Positions 1 to 11,445 of a DNA stretch of 64,000 nucleotides are shown one piece after another. The notes beneath the pieces are model-generated. The model was not told where the DNA came from. It saw only the letters and a program-made list of their open reading frames with translations, and made no database searches. Both the position numbers and the translations under genes were made by a program. The number at the start of each line of letters is the position of its first letter. Positions within the stretch are counted from its first letter, which is position 1. Source of the stretch: Amyloporia xantha (Eukaryota; Basidiomycota; Agaricomycetes; Polyporales; Adustoporiaceae); the NCBI GenBank assembly GCA_036971615.1, contig JAYKKR010000019.1:310001-374000 (forward strand), in the 5' to 3' direction.

Positions 1-2857
1 GTCCAGCTTCTTGCAAAGTCCGAAGTCCGAGATAAGCATCCGATGGCCAGCGGTCTCACCGATTCCTCTCTTCGCGTGCGAGATAAGAATATTCTGCGGT
101 TTGATATCTCTATGTATGATCTTAAGCGCATGTAAATGCCTCAGGCCCGACGTAATCTGGCGGAGAGCACGCTTAGGATCGAATGCAACGACGATATCGC
201 GGAATTCGTCTGGCCGCTCGATGATGTCGGCAAGAGAGGCAGGACACAACTCCAGCGCAATGTAGAGGAAATTTGCTTGTGACTCTTGATAATAATATCG
301 AATAACATTGGGATGATCGTCCGATTCCTGGAGTATGTTGACTTCGCGTGATGCAAGGGTGACAAAGTCTTGCAAGAGACGTTTGACAGCTACTGCTCGA
401 CCTTGCAGTGAGCCCTTGAATACGACTGTTCCATGGGATCCAAAGCCTGAAAACCGAGAACGTGATGTGAGCATTCGATATTAAATTATACAGAAATCGG
501 GCAATCCTCACCTAGAACAGTGTCTGACACAGCAAGAGACGGGACAGTCGGAGTTGAGGTCGAAGGTGCATGTACCACAATGTTCGACGGAGAGACTATA
601 TGAAAAGCATCCTTTTCAGCGTCGTCCGTCCTGGGTGTTAGATCCTGAGGACTACCGTCCGCTTTCTCCACGTGAACATCCTCCTTTTCACCCTCAGCAT
701 CTGTAGTGGCACCGTTGCCTATAGCACCACCCTTCTTCTTCTTCCCTCGCTTCCTCCTAAGGCCTTTCCGCTTTCCAGGTGTCGCTGGAGTGTCGCCCTC
801 CTTTTCGCTATCCTCGCCGTCGCCAACATCTTCCTGAGAAATCACAGATGAAATATGGGGTATGTTGGGTTGCTGCCCGTCCGCAAGAATCAAGACCCTC
901 TTGTCAGGGGTACCAGGAGTAGAGGGACGTGTGAATGTAGACTGTCGCGGAGTATCCGGCGTTTGGCTGCCTGCAGTGTCTGACGACTGATGAGCCAGCT
1001 TGTCTGCGAGCTGAGTGCTGACGGGGGCTGAGGCCACGGTAGTGACATCCTTCTCTTCCGATGTACTATTCTGTAGGTCAGACGCCGATTCGGTCAGAGA
1101 AGCACCGCGCTTCCCAGTGCTCCGTTTAACTGCCATCCAGACAGTCGCGGCAAGCAGGGTGAGCACACATAACGCAAAAGCAGAAAACCCTCGGGCGGAT
1201 GATATTAGCCTCCAGAATTCCGACCGACCTGCTGGCAAGGAATCCCTGTCGGAATCCCACACTAGCTGAGCAGACACAGACACTCTTGGTTCGTCAGAAA
1301 TCGGGGTGGAAAATGGCACAGCGCCACCCCGCGTCCCGTTCGCCTGTACGTTAGCATTATGCTGTGACGGTAAAGGGACTGACGGCGCGCCATCCAGGAG
1401 CCTGCTGAGTCTCGACTGGCTTGAGGACTCTAGCCTCCTCAACCCCGTCAAACAGTGGCGGTCCGCGCTGCCCTCTTCACACATCTTTCGCTGCCTCCTC
1501 TCCTTCGCTCGCCGAGTGACGGCATCCAGGTCACCCGGAAGATCTCTCTGGGGGTCCGAATCATCCTGAGACGAGCCGAGTAGCCGCCCGACGCCAGCGT
1601 CACTCAACGCCACCATCGGAAAACTCTCGGGGCTCATTGCGAAAAGGGATCCCGTCTCCTCGACGAGCCCAACATATGCCAACTCCAGCTTATTCCGTAC
1701 CGTGGCCACCTGCAGGTCCACATTAGGGAAGAAATCCTGCAAGTGCATGCGTGGTTGCAAGAGCACGAACGGTCGTGCACGATCCGGCGCTCTAAGCACG
1801 TCAAGAACAGCAACACTGCGCCGGTTCTGTAAATTAGGACTCTCAACATGGTACACTGAAATACAACGTACATGGGATCGCTGAATGCCTGACTCCAGAG
1901 CATATGCGGGCTGCGTCCAGCGCTAGAAGTCGGTGTATTGAATGTGGGAGACTTGAACCAGAGAACTTCACCGCTAGGGAGCGGTTGGATGTATGTGTCG
2001 TCCGCTGTGTGGCGATATAAAGACTGCAACGTGAGGTCTTCGTTATTTGGGCCATACATAGAGAATGACAACTTCTGCACTGGCGGCTTGACAGATGAGG
2101 ATCGCAACGGGCGTGTATGGATGGAGACGAGGTAATCAGTGCGCCCAATGTAGACCTCGGTCGGTTTCGACAATGTCCTGGGTGGTTTTGTCCCGTCTAA
2201 TTCGTCCAAGTCCACGTCGAACTCTGCAGGTTCGGCCAGATCCTGGAACGGATCCCATGGGCACTCGGCATTCAGCGTCGCCTTCACCCGTCCTGTCTCC
2301 AGCTCAATGAGTAGCAGCGACGTCTCCTTGCGCCCAATGAAGACCCGTCCGTCGTCATCAGAGGAGAAGCTGAATGGAGACATGTCGACAAGCTGCGGCA
2401 TTGAGAACGGTAGACGCTGAAGAGGACTGTCGGGCGAGGACATGACAAAGATATCCCCTGTCTGCGGCTCGACAACGTAGACTTCCTTGTGTATGGAATC
2501 GTCGTCTATCAAGTCAGGGTCGATGTCGGGGTGCTGCGTACTGACTAGCGGGCCTAGAGTGGCTGGTGCAGTGCCGGATGATGCTGCCATCGACCAAATA
2601 GGCTCTCCTGAAGTCCGGTTGAGCGCATGGAGTCTTCCATCCACAGAGGCAACTAGAACAATATCCAGCAAGTTATATCCTGCGCTACCGCTCACGCCAG
2701 GCGTCCACTGATAGTCGGCATGACTGTCGACTTGGGTCGAGAGGTCTGTTACGCGAGTTGCAGGTCTTGACGGTCGACCGACCTCTGCATAACATTTTCC
2801 AACAGTGAGAAGGGCAAGGGTGGGTAAGAGTGCAAGGAGGAGACCAATGAGTGTCAT
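1..2857 (-). CDS. ire1: Ire1, ER unfolded-protein sensor kinase/endoribonuclease (partial, 3' end off the window)
   Basis: ER transmembrane stress sensor whose cytosolic kinase/RNase splices the bZIP mRNA of the unfolded protein response. Exons read 2857-1872, 1815-512 and 446-1 (introns of 56 and 65 nt), giving 912 visible codons. The start has a hydrophobic signal peptide (MTLIGLLLALLPTLALLTV), then a luminal beta-propeller-like domain (DGRLHALNRTSGEPIW). The splice at 1872/1815 restores DPIVAVLDVLRAP, typical of the family. A transmembrane segment (FALCVLTLLAATVWMAV) is followed by a basic linker (KRKGLRRKRGKKKKGG). The kinase domain begins at LGFGSHGTVVFKG and shows AVKRL, HRDIKPQN and SDFG. 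The rest of the kinase domain and the RNase domain lie beyond base 1. It is divergent from jip5, with 235 bp between the start codons. Identification is firm. Confidence 0.93.
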
Positions 2858-3092
2858 TCTTCATAGTCTCATAGCCAGATGAGCAGATGGTCGAGCAGAA
2901 GAAAGATGGGACGAATAGAGCCAATTGCAGCCAGGCTATGCAGTATCCGCGCGCGCAGTTTCGGCTAGTCTGGGCGGCGTCACCTTCCGTGACATAACCG
3001 TCACGATGTGCCCCTTTCTACTGCGTGACGAAATAACACAGTGTGGTTTGCCTGGCGCTACCGGTGGTCTTCAAATTGGCCACACTGAAGCC
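2858..3092. promoter_or_regulatory. Divergent ire1/jip5 promoter with CRE-like half sites
   Basis: This 235-bp gap separates the start codons of ire1 (-) and jip5 (+), so it must hold both promoters. Between 2978 and 3030 there are four CGTCA/TGACG-type half sites: CGTCAC at 2978, CGTGAC at 2988, CGTCACG at 2999 and CGTGACG at 3024. The second and third form a perfect 6-bp inverted repeat, CGTGAC-N6-GTCACG (2988-3005). Such half sites are bound by bZIP factors of the CREB/ATF/Hac1 class. Control by the unfolded protein response is only an inference from ire1 being next to it. Confidence 0.45.
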
Positions 3093-4703
3093 ATGCCTGA
3101 TATTCCTGTTGGCACACAGATTTTTGACCTTGTCTTCCATCCGACCGACTCTATTGTCTTTGCTGGGTTGTTGACGGGACATGTCCGAGCATTTAGCTAC
3201 GATGAACAGGGAAACTACGATGATAGGTTTGCTCTTCGACCCTCCAAGCGCTCTTGTCGAGCTCTAGCGATCAATGAGGATGGCAGCAAACTCTGGGCAG
3301 CTGGCAAGGCGAAGGCATTATAGTAAGGAGTCATGTTTAGACTTACCGTTGTTGTAATTCCCGAACTCAACTACGAACAAGCGCGATTGACACTGGGACT
3401 GGCGAGATTGTTGAAAGCAGGCTGAATGCCCACGAGTGAGCGCTGCTCTCCGAGTCATTCCAACCCCCCTTCTAATGTTGATAGGGCCTGGAAGTACAGC
3501 CATCAATCGTGTCAAGTATCTCACCCCGAATCTGTTCTCTACAGGAGACGATGATGGAGTGATCAAGGCATGTCCTGCCGCGCCGACTATTTGACTTGAT
3601 GTTAATGTCTGTCTTGTTTCATTGGTTAGTTGTGGGATCCCAGGAAACCAGATGCCATTCGAGCCTATACACACCATTTCGATTTCATCTCGGATTTTCT
3701 CTGGCTCGGCGACTCCAGACAGCTTGTGTCAACGAGGTACGTGCAAATGGATCACAATATTTTTGATTATAGTCTGAGTGTCCGATGGTAAATAGTGGAG
3801 ACGGGTCGTTATCTGTTATTGACGTTCGAACGAAGAAGACGGAACCTCTCGCACAATCTGAAGATCAAGAAGATGAGCTGTTGTCTATTGTCCCAATAAA
3901 AGGGTGTGCCAGACAAGTCAGCACCCGAAATGACGCTCATTTTTTAATTTGTATAGGGGACAGAAATTCGTTGTCGGCACTCAACTGGGTATATTGTCTG
4001 TTTTCAATCGTCGCAACGGCTGGGGCGACTGCGTGGACAGGATCCCGGGGTGAGCGCTCTCAAATAGTTCGCATTCACTGTGAGCTAATCTTCGTTGTTG
4101 CTGACGTGTTACAGTCATCCGCACTCTATCGATACCCTCTGCAACCTACCTTCGTCATATCCCTCATCACAGTCGACCATCCTTACCGGTTCGTCAGACG
4201 GGATTTTACGTGCCGTGCAGCTGTTTCCTACGAAGCTCCTGGGCGTCGTAGCAGATCATGGCGAGTTTCCCATTGAATGCATAGCCGTCGACAGAGCCGG
4301 AGAAGGGCGATGGGTTGGAAGTGCCGGTCATGAAGAGGTGTTAAAACTGACGGATTTGAAAGAGGTGTTTGAGGACGAGGATGGGGAGGAGGAGAATGAC
4401 GAAGAAGCAGGAGACGATGGTGATGATGATGGTGATGACAATGGTGACAGCGATGCTGAGGAGGGCAGTAATGAGGAGAAGGCAACACCGGAGAAAAAAG
4501 ATGCCGTAGAGACTGCGGTCGAGCAAGACTTAGAAGAAGGGCAGGACAAAGAGGCGGATAATACCGACTCAAGCGACGACGATGCCGAGGCAGACCGTAA
4601 GAAACGGAAGCGTCGAAAAGACAGAGATCCACTAAAGATGGTGAAAAAGCAGAAAGGTCGCAATGAAGTGGACGCTGACGGCTCTTTCTTCGCGGACTTG
4701 TAG
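3093..4703 (+). CDS. jip5: Jip5/WDR55-like WD40 protein, ribosome biogenesis
   Basis: Nucleolar WD-repeat protein of the Jip5/WDR55 family, needed for 60S subunit maturation. The start MPDIPVGTQIFDLVFHP at 3093 matches the family N-terminus, so I prefer it to upstream in-frame codons. WD-type blades follow (FAGLLTGHVRAF, STGDDDGVIK, LWDPRKPDAI, SGDGSLSVID, TGSSDGILRAV). The C-terminus is acidic (Asp/Glu-rich, about 4370-4600) and then basic (KKRKRRKDRDPLKMVKKQK), ending GSFFADL at 4703. Short introns interrupt it throughout. One uses a GC donor (3568-3629). I could not phase the junction near 3.43-3.49 kb cleanly. A frame error or a less obvious splice site is possible there. Confidence 0.85.
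3568..3629 (+). other. GC-AG intron in jip5
   Basis: The exon end GTGATCAAG is followed by GCATGT instead of GT. The acceptor TTGGTTAG precedes TTGTGGGATCCC. Removal of the 62 nt joins DDDGVIK to LWDPRKPD, the expected WD-repeat continuation, so the non-canonical donor is well supported by the reading frame. Confidence 0.75.
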
Positions 4704-4983
4704 CACTTCATTGGGGAACAGTGTATTCATCTGCGTTACTCTTTAGTAGGTCATTCCTGGAAAAAAAACCTGTTCCAAGGGAAGGAGTTAGGTATGTCTC
4801 GTTGCTACTTTACGTCAATCTGTCGATAAAGGCGGTGCGAGTAAATTACATTTGAGCTCTAAAGTTACACATTTGTGAGTACAAGCGACTAGTGACTTCG
4901 TTGGAATAAACCATCATGAACAGGTCCATATGTGTGTCAGTGTACAAATAACAGGTGAAATTATCAATGTTCATTCAGTGTCC

Positions 4984-6640
4984 TCACGACCGAGACCCCA
5001 CCACAATTAAAGCCACCACGACCACAGCTAGCAGCAGCGCACCGCTTGTGATGGCGGCAATACGACACCGCGTTACCCATGGATCTAGCCCCTGCACTGG
5101 TCCCTTCTTCATCCTGCGAGCCGAGGTGACAGATGCCCGACTATGGACAGAAGGAGACAAGCTCTCCACCGACGGAGCCACGAGAGGATACCACGACTTC
5201 AATGCGAGCATTTTGCTCTTGTCCCTGTCTGTCAACGCATCGTGCCTCTTCCTGCGCCGAATCCAAAGCGGCAGAACAGATTCTGACCGTTTACTCTCCC
5301 GCAAGATCTCCCCGCCATCAGACAATATCCAACCCCCAATCAGCCAGCACCACGGCCCAATGAAGCCGGCCCAAAACAGGATGCACGCCATGGTAAGTGA
5401 CGCTTTCTGCTTGATAAACGGTGGTGCAGGGAAGCGGGCGCTTCCATACGATACGCCCTTCAGCCAGCGCTTGAGAATGTAGGACTCCGAGTCAGAAGGC
5501 GACACCGAGCGCGGGCGACGCGGAATGGCGACGGGACCTCCAAGCAGTGGCTGTGTCGAAGACGCATGCCCGCTATGGGGCCTGCCGCGTGCTTCATGAT
5601 TCGCAGTCAAATCCACGTCGTAGAGGCCCTCTGGAAGACCGCTGGTCCGCACGGCAGGGGTCCCTTCCGTGCCTGTGGATGCGGCGTACTCTCGCGTACG
5701 GACGGCTGGATCTGCGTCACCATCGTCGTCGTGCTCCGGGGCATGCTCAGACGGTGCAGTTATAAAGCTCGAAGTGCGCACTGAAGAGCCATCCTCATAT
5801 ATGATAGAGTATTTCGCGGGTCGTGGACTGCCTATTACCGTGGGCAGAGTGGGTACGGCAAGGCGGGACTTGCGAGGCGGTACAGTCACTGTAGTTTGGA
5901 AGTTAGGGCGCAGATCGAGAGGTGGAATAACGGGCGGTGCGACGGAGACGGTTGAACGGAAAGTGCTTGTAGAAGCTTGGCTAGCGGAGCGATTGAGCGG
6001 TCTGTGGATGAACGCGCCAGGATAAGCATCTGTGAAGTGGCGAATAAGGACAAAGTTATTAGAGTTCACAGTAGGACTCACTGTGACCATCATGCCCACG
6101 AGTGGAATCCGGCGTAAGGGGCACTGAATCCAGGGACGGTCTCCTGATAACGGGGAAGTGCACGCGCCCTTCGATCGAGGACAACTGCTTTCCCTGTGCG
6201 ACGTCGATATTGCTATGCCTATCAGAGTCTTCCGATGCACTTGCGACGAGCGAGTGAGCACGTAGAGACTGTGAACTGTGGCGCCTCAGGGAAACGCGGT
6301 GCTGTGCAGTATTCGCTGATGCTGGATTGAGTAGGAGAAGTGACGGCGCCGACGCCGAATGATTCTCATACTGTGCTCCCCACGCAGGGTCAACGGCTGA
6401 CACTGGACTCGATGGTTGGGGACTCGGGACCTTCCACGAGACGTGAGACGGAGTCGGGGCACGGATGCGCTCCATTGGAATGCTCAAATGCGAAGACGGC
6501 TTCCTCTCGAGGTGTATCCCACTGTCTGCAGTGAATCCCACTGGCACTGCATCCGATGCGCGCTCCTTGCCCTTGTCGGTGGAATCGTCGGCCAGAAAAG
6601 CAGGACTCGCCTGAAATAAACGAGAAAGTGCACTGAGCAT
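4984..6640 (-). CDS. Ser/Pro-rich membrane protein, basidiomycete-type, function unknown
   Basis: Two exons, 6640-6082 and 6029-4984, are joined by a 52-nt intron (donor GTGAGT, acceptor TTCACAG) to give 534 residues. The first two thirds are low-complexity and rich in Ser, Pro and Thr, which suggests a disordered, phosphorylated cytosolic region. Two hydrophobic segments lie near the C-terminus: one around MACILFWAGFIGPWCWLIGG, the other ALLLAVVVVALIVVG just before the end. Between them is a basic stretch (LWIRRRKRHD). There is no signal peptide and no catalytic motif that I recognise. A tail-anchored or hairpin membrane protein is likely. It reads away from the next gene on the right and converges with jip5. 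Confidence 0.72.
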
Positions 6641-8276
6641 GCTCGCTCAGTATCGAAGTTTGGGCCAGCCCTTAAGGATGGAAACGAAGAATCAAGAGAA
6701 AGCGTCGGGGTCACTTGGAGCTCACCCGGGAGAAGTTACTTAAATGCATAGAAGCATGCCACAATGCCCTTGTGGGGAAGGCAGGAGGGAGACTGCCGGA
6801 CTCGTGTAGCATGGGAGGCCTGACGCCCTGCTACCTTAATGGGCGGCTGACAGACAGCAGGACGACACCTGCCGCAGCGTAAACGGCATAGCCTCGAGAC
6901 AACGGTCGAAACTGAAACTTTGACGATCGACGCGGGGATAATCATGCAGTAAGCGAGGGATGGCCTGTATAGGCTCAATGTACAATCGCCTTCATCAGAG
7001 GGCAAGTCGTCTGTACCGTCAAGGATCAGAAGATAATTGTGAGAATGACCGGGAGCCACGAAGCGGGGCACCGGAATGGACGCGGTCGCGTGGATAACAC
7101 GTGATCGTGATTATTGAGGTGAAGGGCTGCGAAATTTGAGCTTGACACCTCGAGTGGATGTCGATAGGAGCACGCGAAATACAGTACCAACTACTGCCAT
7201 GAAAACTGAGGTGATCATGGTTGGCACTCCAGTGAGGCGCACTCCGAGAGCGCGCGCACGTATCACTTCAGGGGTAATGATCTTAAGTCGGAGGGTCCCA
7301 AACTGGACCGCGCCAGTGGACTGAATGAGGAACATTCCGTGCATTGAATATAATATTCCGGGACAAGGTCCGGCGCCCTGACACGTTGCATTAGCCTGTA
7401 TAGACACCATTGTTAAGGCTGATCTGATAGTATATCTAATGGAAGATGCCATTCTTGCGGTAAGACACATACCTTTACGAACCCATTTAAGACAAGACAC
7501 CGACAAACTCGCGTAGACGTGAAGTCATGTTCGATGCTGTGCCGCAACCAGAATGAATTCAGCAAGGATGAAGTTCGATGCGCCCATTTAAGGCACGAGT
7601 TAATGACGTACGAAGTTCTCAACCGCACAGTGTTATAGTCGTGATGTCCACCTACTCTATGAACATTCAGTCGATAGAAATGAGGTAGCACCCGGTCAAA
7701 GAATCCATAGGAGTGGCCGGCGTTCACCAACTACGGCTGAGCAGGCAACATAACGGGCGTCATATTCCGATATTCGTCGTGGATCGAAAGGAAGACCGCC
7801 GTGGGGCTATGATAGTCGCTACCTTCTGCAACGTTGCATGAGTATGACATCTTCGTCGGTGAGATTTTGATCAAGGATTTATCAGACACAAGCAATCAAA
7901 CACTTACCCATGAGGCTTCGATCCATGCTGAAAGCACGAGTTGCTACAGAAGACACATAACCAGCGTGAAAGTAGCCGTCAACAGTATCAGCATCTTGTG
8001 AGTTGAACATAAAGAGGACGGAGATGTTAAACATATTCCAAAGTGAAGCACACGGCTAAAAGCCACTAAACAGATGAAGGGGGAAAATCGTCTGTAGATT
8101 GGAAAGATACACTCGGGGAGTAGCAGGATATAAGCAGCAATAATATCCAAGGAGCGTCGTATATGACGTACAGCAGTTAGCACAACACAAGAAATGACTG
8201 GTATAGATTAGTTTCTTTAGATATCATCAATTGCAGGGCAAAATGGGGGAGGGTATTCGCAGCGGATCGTCAGCGA
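6641..8276. other. Gene-poor interval
   Basis: No confident gene is seen in this 1.6 kb. Weak minus-strand reading frames exist at 7111-7506 and 7413-7730. The first has a hydrophobic run (PTMITSVFMAVVGTVFRVLLS) and possible splice sites near 7430-7470, so a small membrane protein cannot be excluded. I could not build a convincing full gene or match a family. Confidence 0.4.
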
Positions 8277-9194
8277 TCAGGCAGCTGCAATGATGGTTTC
8301 GTTGGTCGTCGTCGCCTGCGTCTTGTCTACCATTTCGGGGCCATCGGTGACGTCCGTGGCCTTCGCATCGGCTGAGGCGTTCTTTGCACCTGCTGTCAAG
8401 CCGGGGATATCCTCCTCCTCCTCGTCATGCTCCGCATCTGCCTCCTGCCCTTCCTGCACTGCTTCATTTGTAGCAGATTCCGATGAGTGTGGCGCAGCAT
8501 CGCTTTGAATATCCACCTTCTCTTCGGACACCTGCCCCTCAGCTGCTGCAGCCTCTAACGGCTCAGATTCCGCCAAGCCCTCGACATCCTTCGCGTCCTG
8601 AGTGGCTACCAACGTAGGCGACTCCGGGAGAGGGATGGCAGCAGCGTCGGTAGTCGCAGGAAGTACTGGAGCACCCTCCGCTTCGAGCTCGACCTCCCGT
8701 ACACCTTTCGTGACTTCTTTCACCTCCTCCGTCTCTTTCCCTGGTCGTACTGGCGACTCCTCTCTCTGCGACGCATCCTCAGATACATCGACTGATTCCC
8801 CTCTCCTCTTCTTAGCGATAGATGAGGGTGTATCTGCATCAGGCTCGGTCGAGCTCAAACGACGTTTGCGGCCGATCTGCGGTGCGGTAGACGTGGCTGA
8901 AACACGCGTCAAACGCGTGTCGACGACGCGCATAAAATGAGGCCTCACCGTCTTCGCTCCATGGCCTGTCTGGGCGAGGGAAGAAGGAGCTGGAGATGCG
9001 TCGGAGGATCTTATACATGGCGTGCGCGGGGGGAATGACCTCGACGCGACGCGATAGATGTATGTAGATGTGAAGGAGGAGTTTGGCGCTATTTGGCTAT
9101 CTAACATTTCCGCTGTCGACGACCAAGCCGGACTTGCATTATTCGTGCACCAGCCTTCGCTGGCTCTACTTATGTTCAAGCATTTGTAGACCAA
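8277..9194 (-). CDS. Acidic low-complexity protein with basic nuclear-signal-like patches, unknown
   Basis: A single open frame of 305 codons. The middle carries two basic clusters, GRKRRLSS and AKKRRGES, that resemble nuclear localisation signals. The C-terminal half is strongly acidic and Ala-rich (Glu/Asp runs such as AEHDEEEEDIPG) and lacks hydrophobic blocks, so it is probably disordered. No enzymatic domain is visible. The first ~35 residues look less constrained than the rest, so the true start may be an internal Met such as that in STAEMLDSQ. It is head-to-head with the seryl-tRNA synthetase gene, about 225 bp away. Function is not assigned. Confidence 0.6.
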   Translation of the reverse strand: MVYKCLNISRASEGWCTNNASPAWSSTAEMLDSQIAPNSSFTSTYIYRVASRSFPPRTPCIRSSDASPAPSSLAQTGHGAKTVRPHFMRVVDTRLTRVSATSTAPQIGRKRRLSSTEPDADTPSSIAKKRRGESVDVSEDASQREESPVRPGKETEEVKEVTKGVREVELEAEGAPVLPATTDAAAIPLPESPTLVATQDAKDVEGLAESEPLEAAAAEGQVSEEKVDIQSDAAPHSSESATNEAVQEGQEADAEHDEEEEDIPGLTAGAKNASADAKATDVTDGPEMVDKTQATTTNETIIAAA

Positions 9195-9420
9195 CGATGC
9201 ATACTGTATTGTTCGTTTAATATCAGCGATATGATGTTTGGATGGGTCTTTGAATCTCGAAGTCAGACTGCAGAATTTATATTCAAAGTGCTACCGGATC
9301 AATACAGATCGAGTCATCGATTTGATTGGACGGGAAAAGTATAATTTCAGTACTTCAACTTCTGCTCCCCCACCAGAACTGACTCTCTGTAGACTCGCTG
9401 TGTACATTTATTGAGTGAAA

Positions 9421-11155
9421 ATGACTCTCGATGTCCTACATTTTATTGACAACAAAGGCGGAAATGCCGAAGAAATCCGCGAATCTCAGCGGAAGCGAGG
9501 TCTCTCAGTCGAGATCGTGGACGAGGTCATTCAAATGTACACCGACTGGGTGAAGAGTACGTTGGTGCTTAAACGAATAGCGCTATTATTCACACCCGGG
9601 TAGTGGACTTCGACACAAACAACATAAGCAAGCAAGTGAACGCGATACAGAAGGAGATCGCAGCGAAGAAGAAGGTACGGTTGACTGTCGTTATGTTTGT
9701 CTTTGTGATACTGAACATACCTTCGTAGGCCAAGGAGAATGCAGACGATTTAGTTTCCCAAAAGAAAGAACTCGATGCTCAAGTCATCGCGAAACGCGCA
9801 GAGTCCAAGGAGTTCGAGCAGAAGATGCGGCAGAAGGCGTCCGGTGTCGGTAACATCGTCGGGAAGGCTGTGCCCGTCAGCATGAATGAGGTACGCCCGC
9901 TCGAAAACTCTCAGAGCTCATGTACTGAAAAGTGGCAGTAGGATGACAATGTCACACTCCGAACGTGGAATCCTCTGGGAGAGGGCGTAGAAGTGGAGAA
10001 GAAGTCGAACATTATGCCTCATCATGAGGTTCTGCTGCGACTAGATGCTATGGACCTCGAACGAGGTGAGAGATTCACGGCTCACCTATAAATCTACGAC
10101 TGAAGCAAGATGGGCATTAGGCGCAAAAATCAGTGGCCATCGTGGTTACTACCTCACAAATGACGGGATTGACCTCAATCAGGCGCTGATCTCTTACGGC
10201 CTCGACTTCTTGCGCAAACGAGGATACAAGAAGATTCAGCCGCCCTTCATGATGAACAAGGATGTCATGGCGAAGACGGCGCAGCTTGACCAGTTTGACG
10301 AGGAGCTGTACAAAGTGCGTGGGATGTTCTCGGTGCACAATTTATCTTCCGACCTCGTTTTTCTTTGCAGGTGATCGCCGCAGAAGACGAGAAATACCTC
10401 ATCGCGACTTCCGAGCAGCCGATCTCCGCGTTCCACTCGGACGAGTGGTTCGACTCGCCCGAGACGCAGCTGCCTATCAAGTACGCAGGATACTCGACGT
10501 GCTTCCGCAAGGAGGCCGGCTCCGCGGGGCGCGACATGTGGGGCATCTTCCGCGTGCACCAGTTCGAGAAGGTCGAGCAGTTCTGCTTGACGGAGCCGGA
10601 GAAGAGCTGGGAGACGTTCGACACGATGGTCGGCGCGTCTGAGGCCTTCTACCAGAGCCTCGGCATCCCGTATCGCCTCGTCGCGATTGTTTCCGGCGCG
10701 CTGAACCTCGCGGCTGCGCAGAAGTACGACCTCGAGGCGTGGTTCCCGTTCCAGGGAGCGTACAAGGAGCTGGTCTCCTGCTCGAACTGCACAGATTATC
10801 GTGAGTGATGGCCGCCGGTGGACTTACGCGTGCTCAAACGTATTCCGTTTGCAGAGAGCCGTAGGCTGGAGGTCCGATGTGGTCTGAAGACTAAGGACCA
10901 GACGCGTAAGGTGTACGTGCACATGCTGAACGGCACGCTCTGTGCCACAGAGCGGGCTCTATGCTGTATTGTAGAGAACTATCAGACACCGGAAGTACGT
11001 GATGAACCTTCTCAAGATATACTGACAATTTCTGATCCATGCTGTATATTCAGGGTCTTGTTGTTCCGGAAGTGCTTCGTCCATACATGCAGGGACGTGA
11101 CTTCTTGCCATGGGTGAAGGAGCTGCCAAAAAGTCTGCAGCGGAAACAAGCTTAA
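9421..11155 (+). CDS. Seryl-tRNA synthetase, cytosolic
   Basis: Charges tRNA(Ser) with serine (class II synthetase). The start [15 protein letters not shown] is the usual eukaryotic SerRS N-terminus. It is followed by a long antiparallel coiled-coil arm ([13 protein letters not shown] ... [10 protein letters not shown] ... [15 protein letters not shown]) and then the class II core with motif 2 ([36 protein letters not shown]) and motif 3 ([19 protein letters not shown]). It ends [12 protein letters not shown]. Seven short introns are placed by frame, with donors at about 9552, 9674, 9890, 10064, 10314, 10800 and 10994. All domains are present, so the gene looks intact. Nothing unusual in it. 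Confidence 0.95.
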
Positions 11156-11445
11156 AGGGAGAACCAGGGATAATAGAGGGAAAGATGCTGCATTTTGTAC
11201 ACCTGTACTACGGCCAAGAGGGTTGTTTATTTACGCATAAAAGCTACAATTCAAAAACAACGAGGGCAGCCCGCGTGCGGATGAGATTACTTCACTGTGC
11301 GACGATATAAAGAACATGCGTGACAGAATAAGATACAGCGATGCGAGTGGCGTGCAAGTGAGACCGAAAGCGAGATGGGGAATAAGTGCAGCAATAACAA
11401 CAGGGTATGTAACACAACGAATTAGGATGGTTCCATGCAAAGAGT

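Noticed and set aside
4228..4711. Long minus-strand frames rich in Ser or His opposite jip5
   Set aside because: They mirror the Asp/Glu-rich acidic tail of jip5. Composition is explained by the opposite strand and no family matches.
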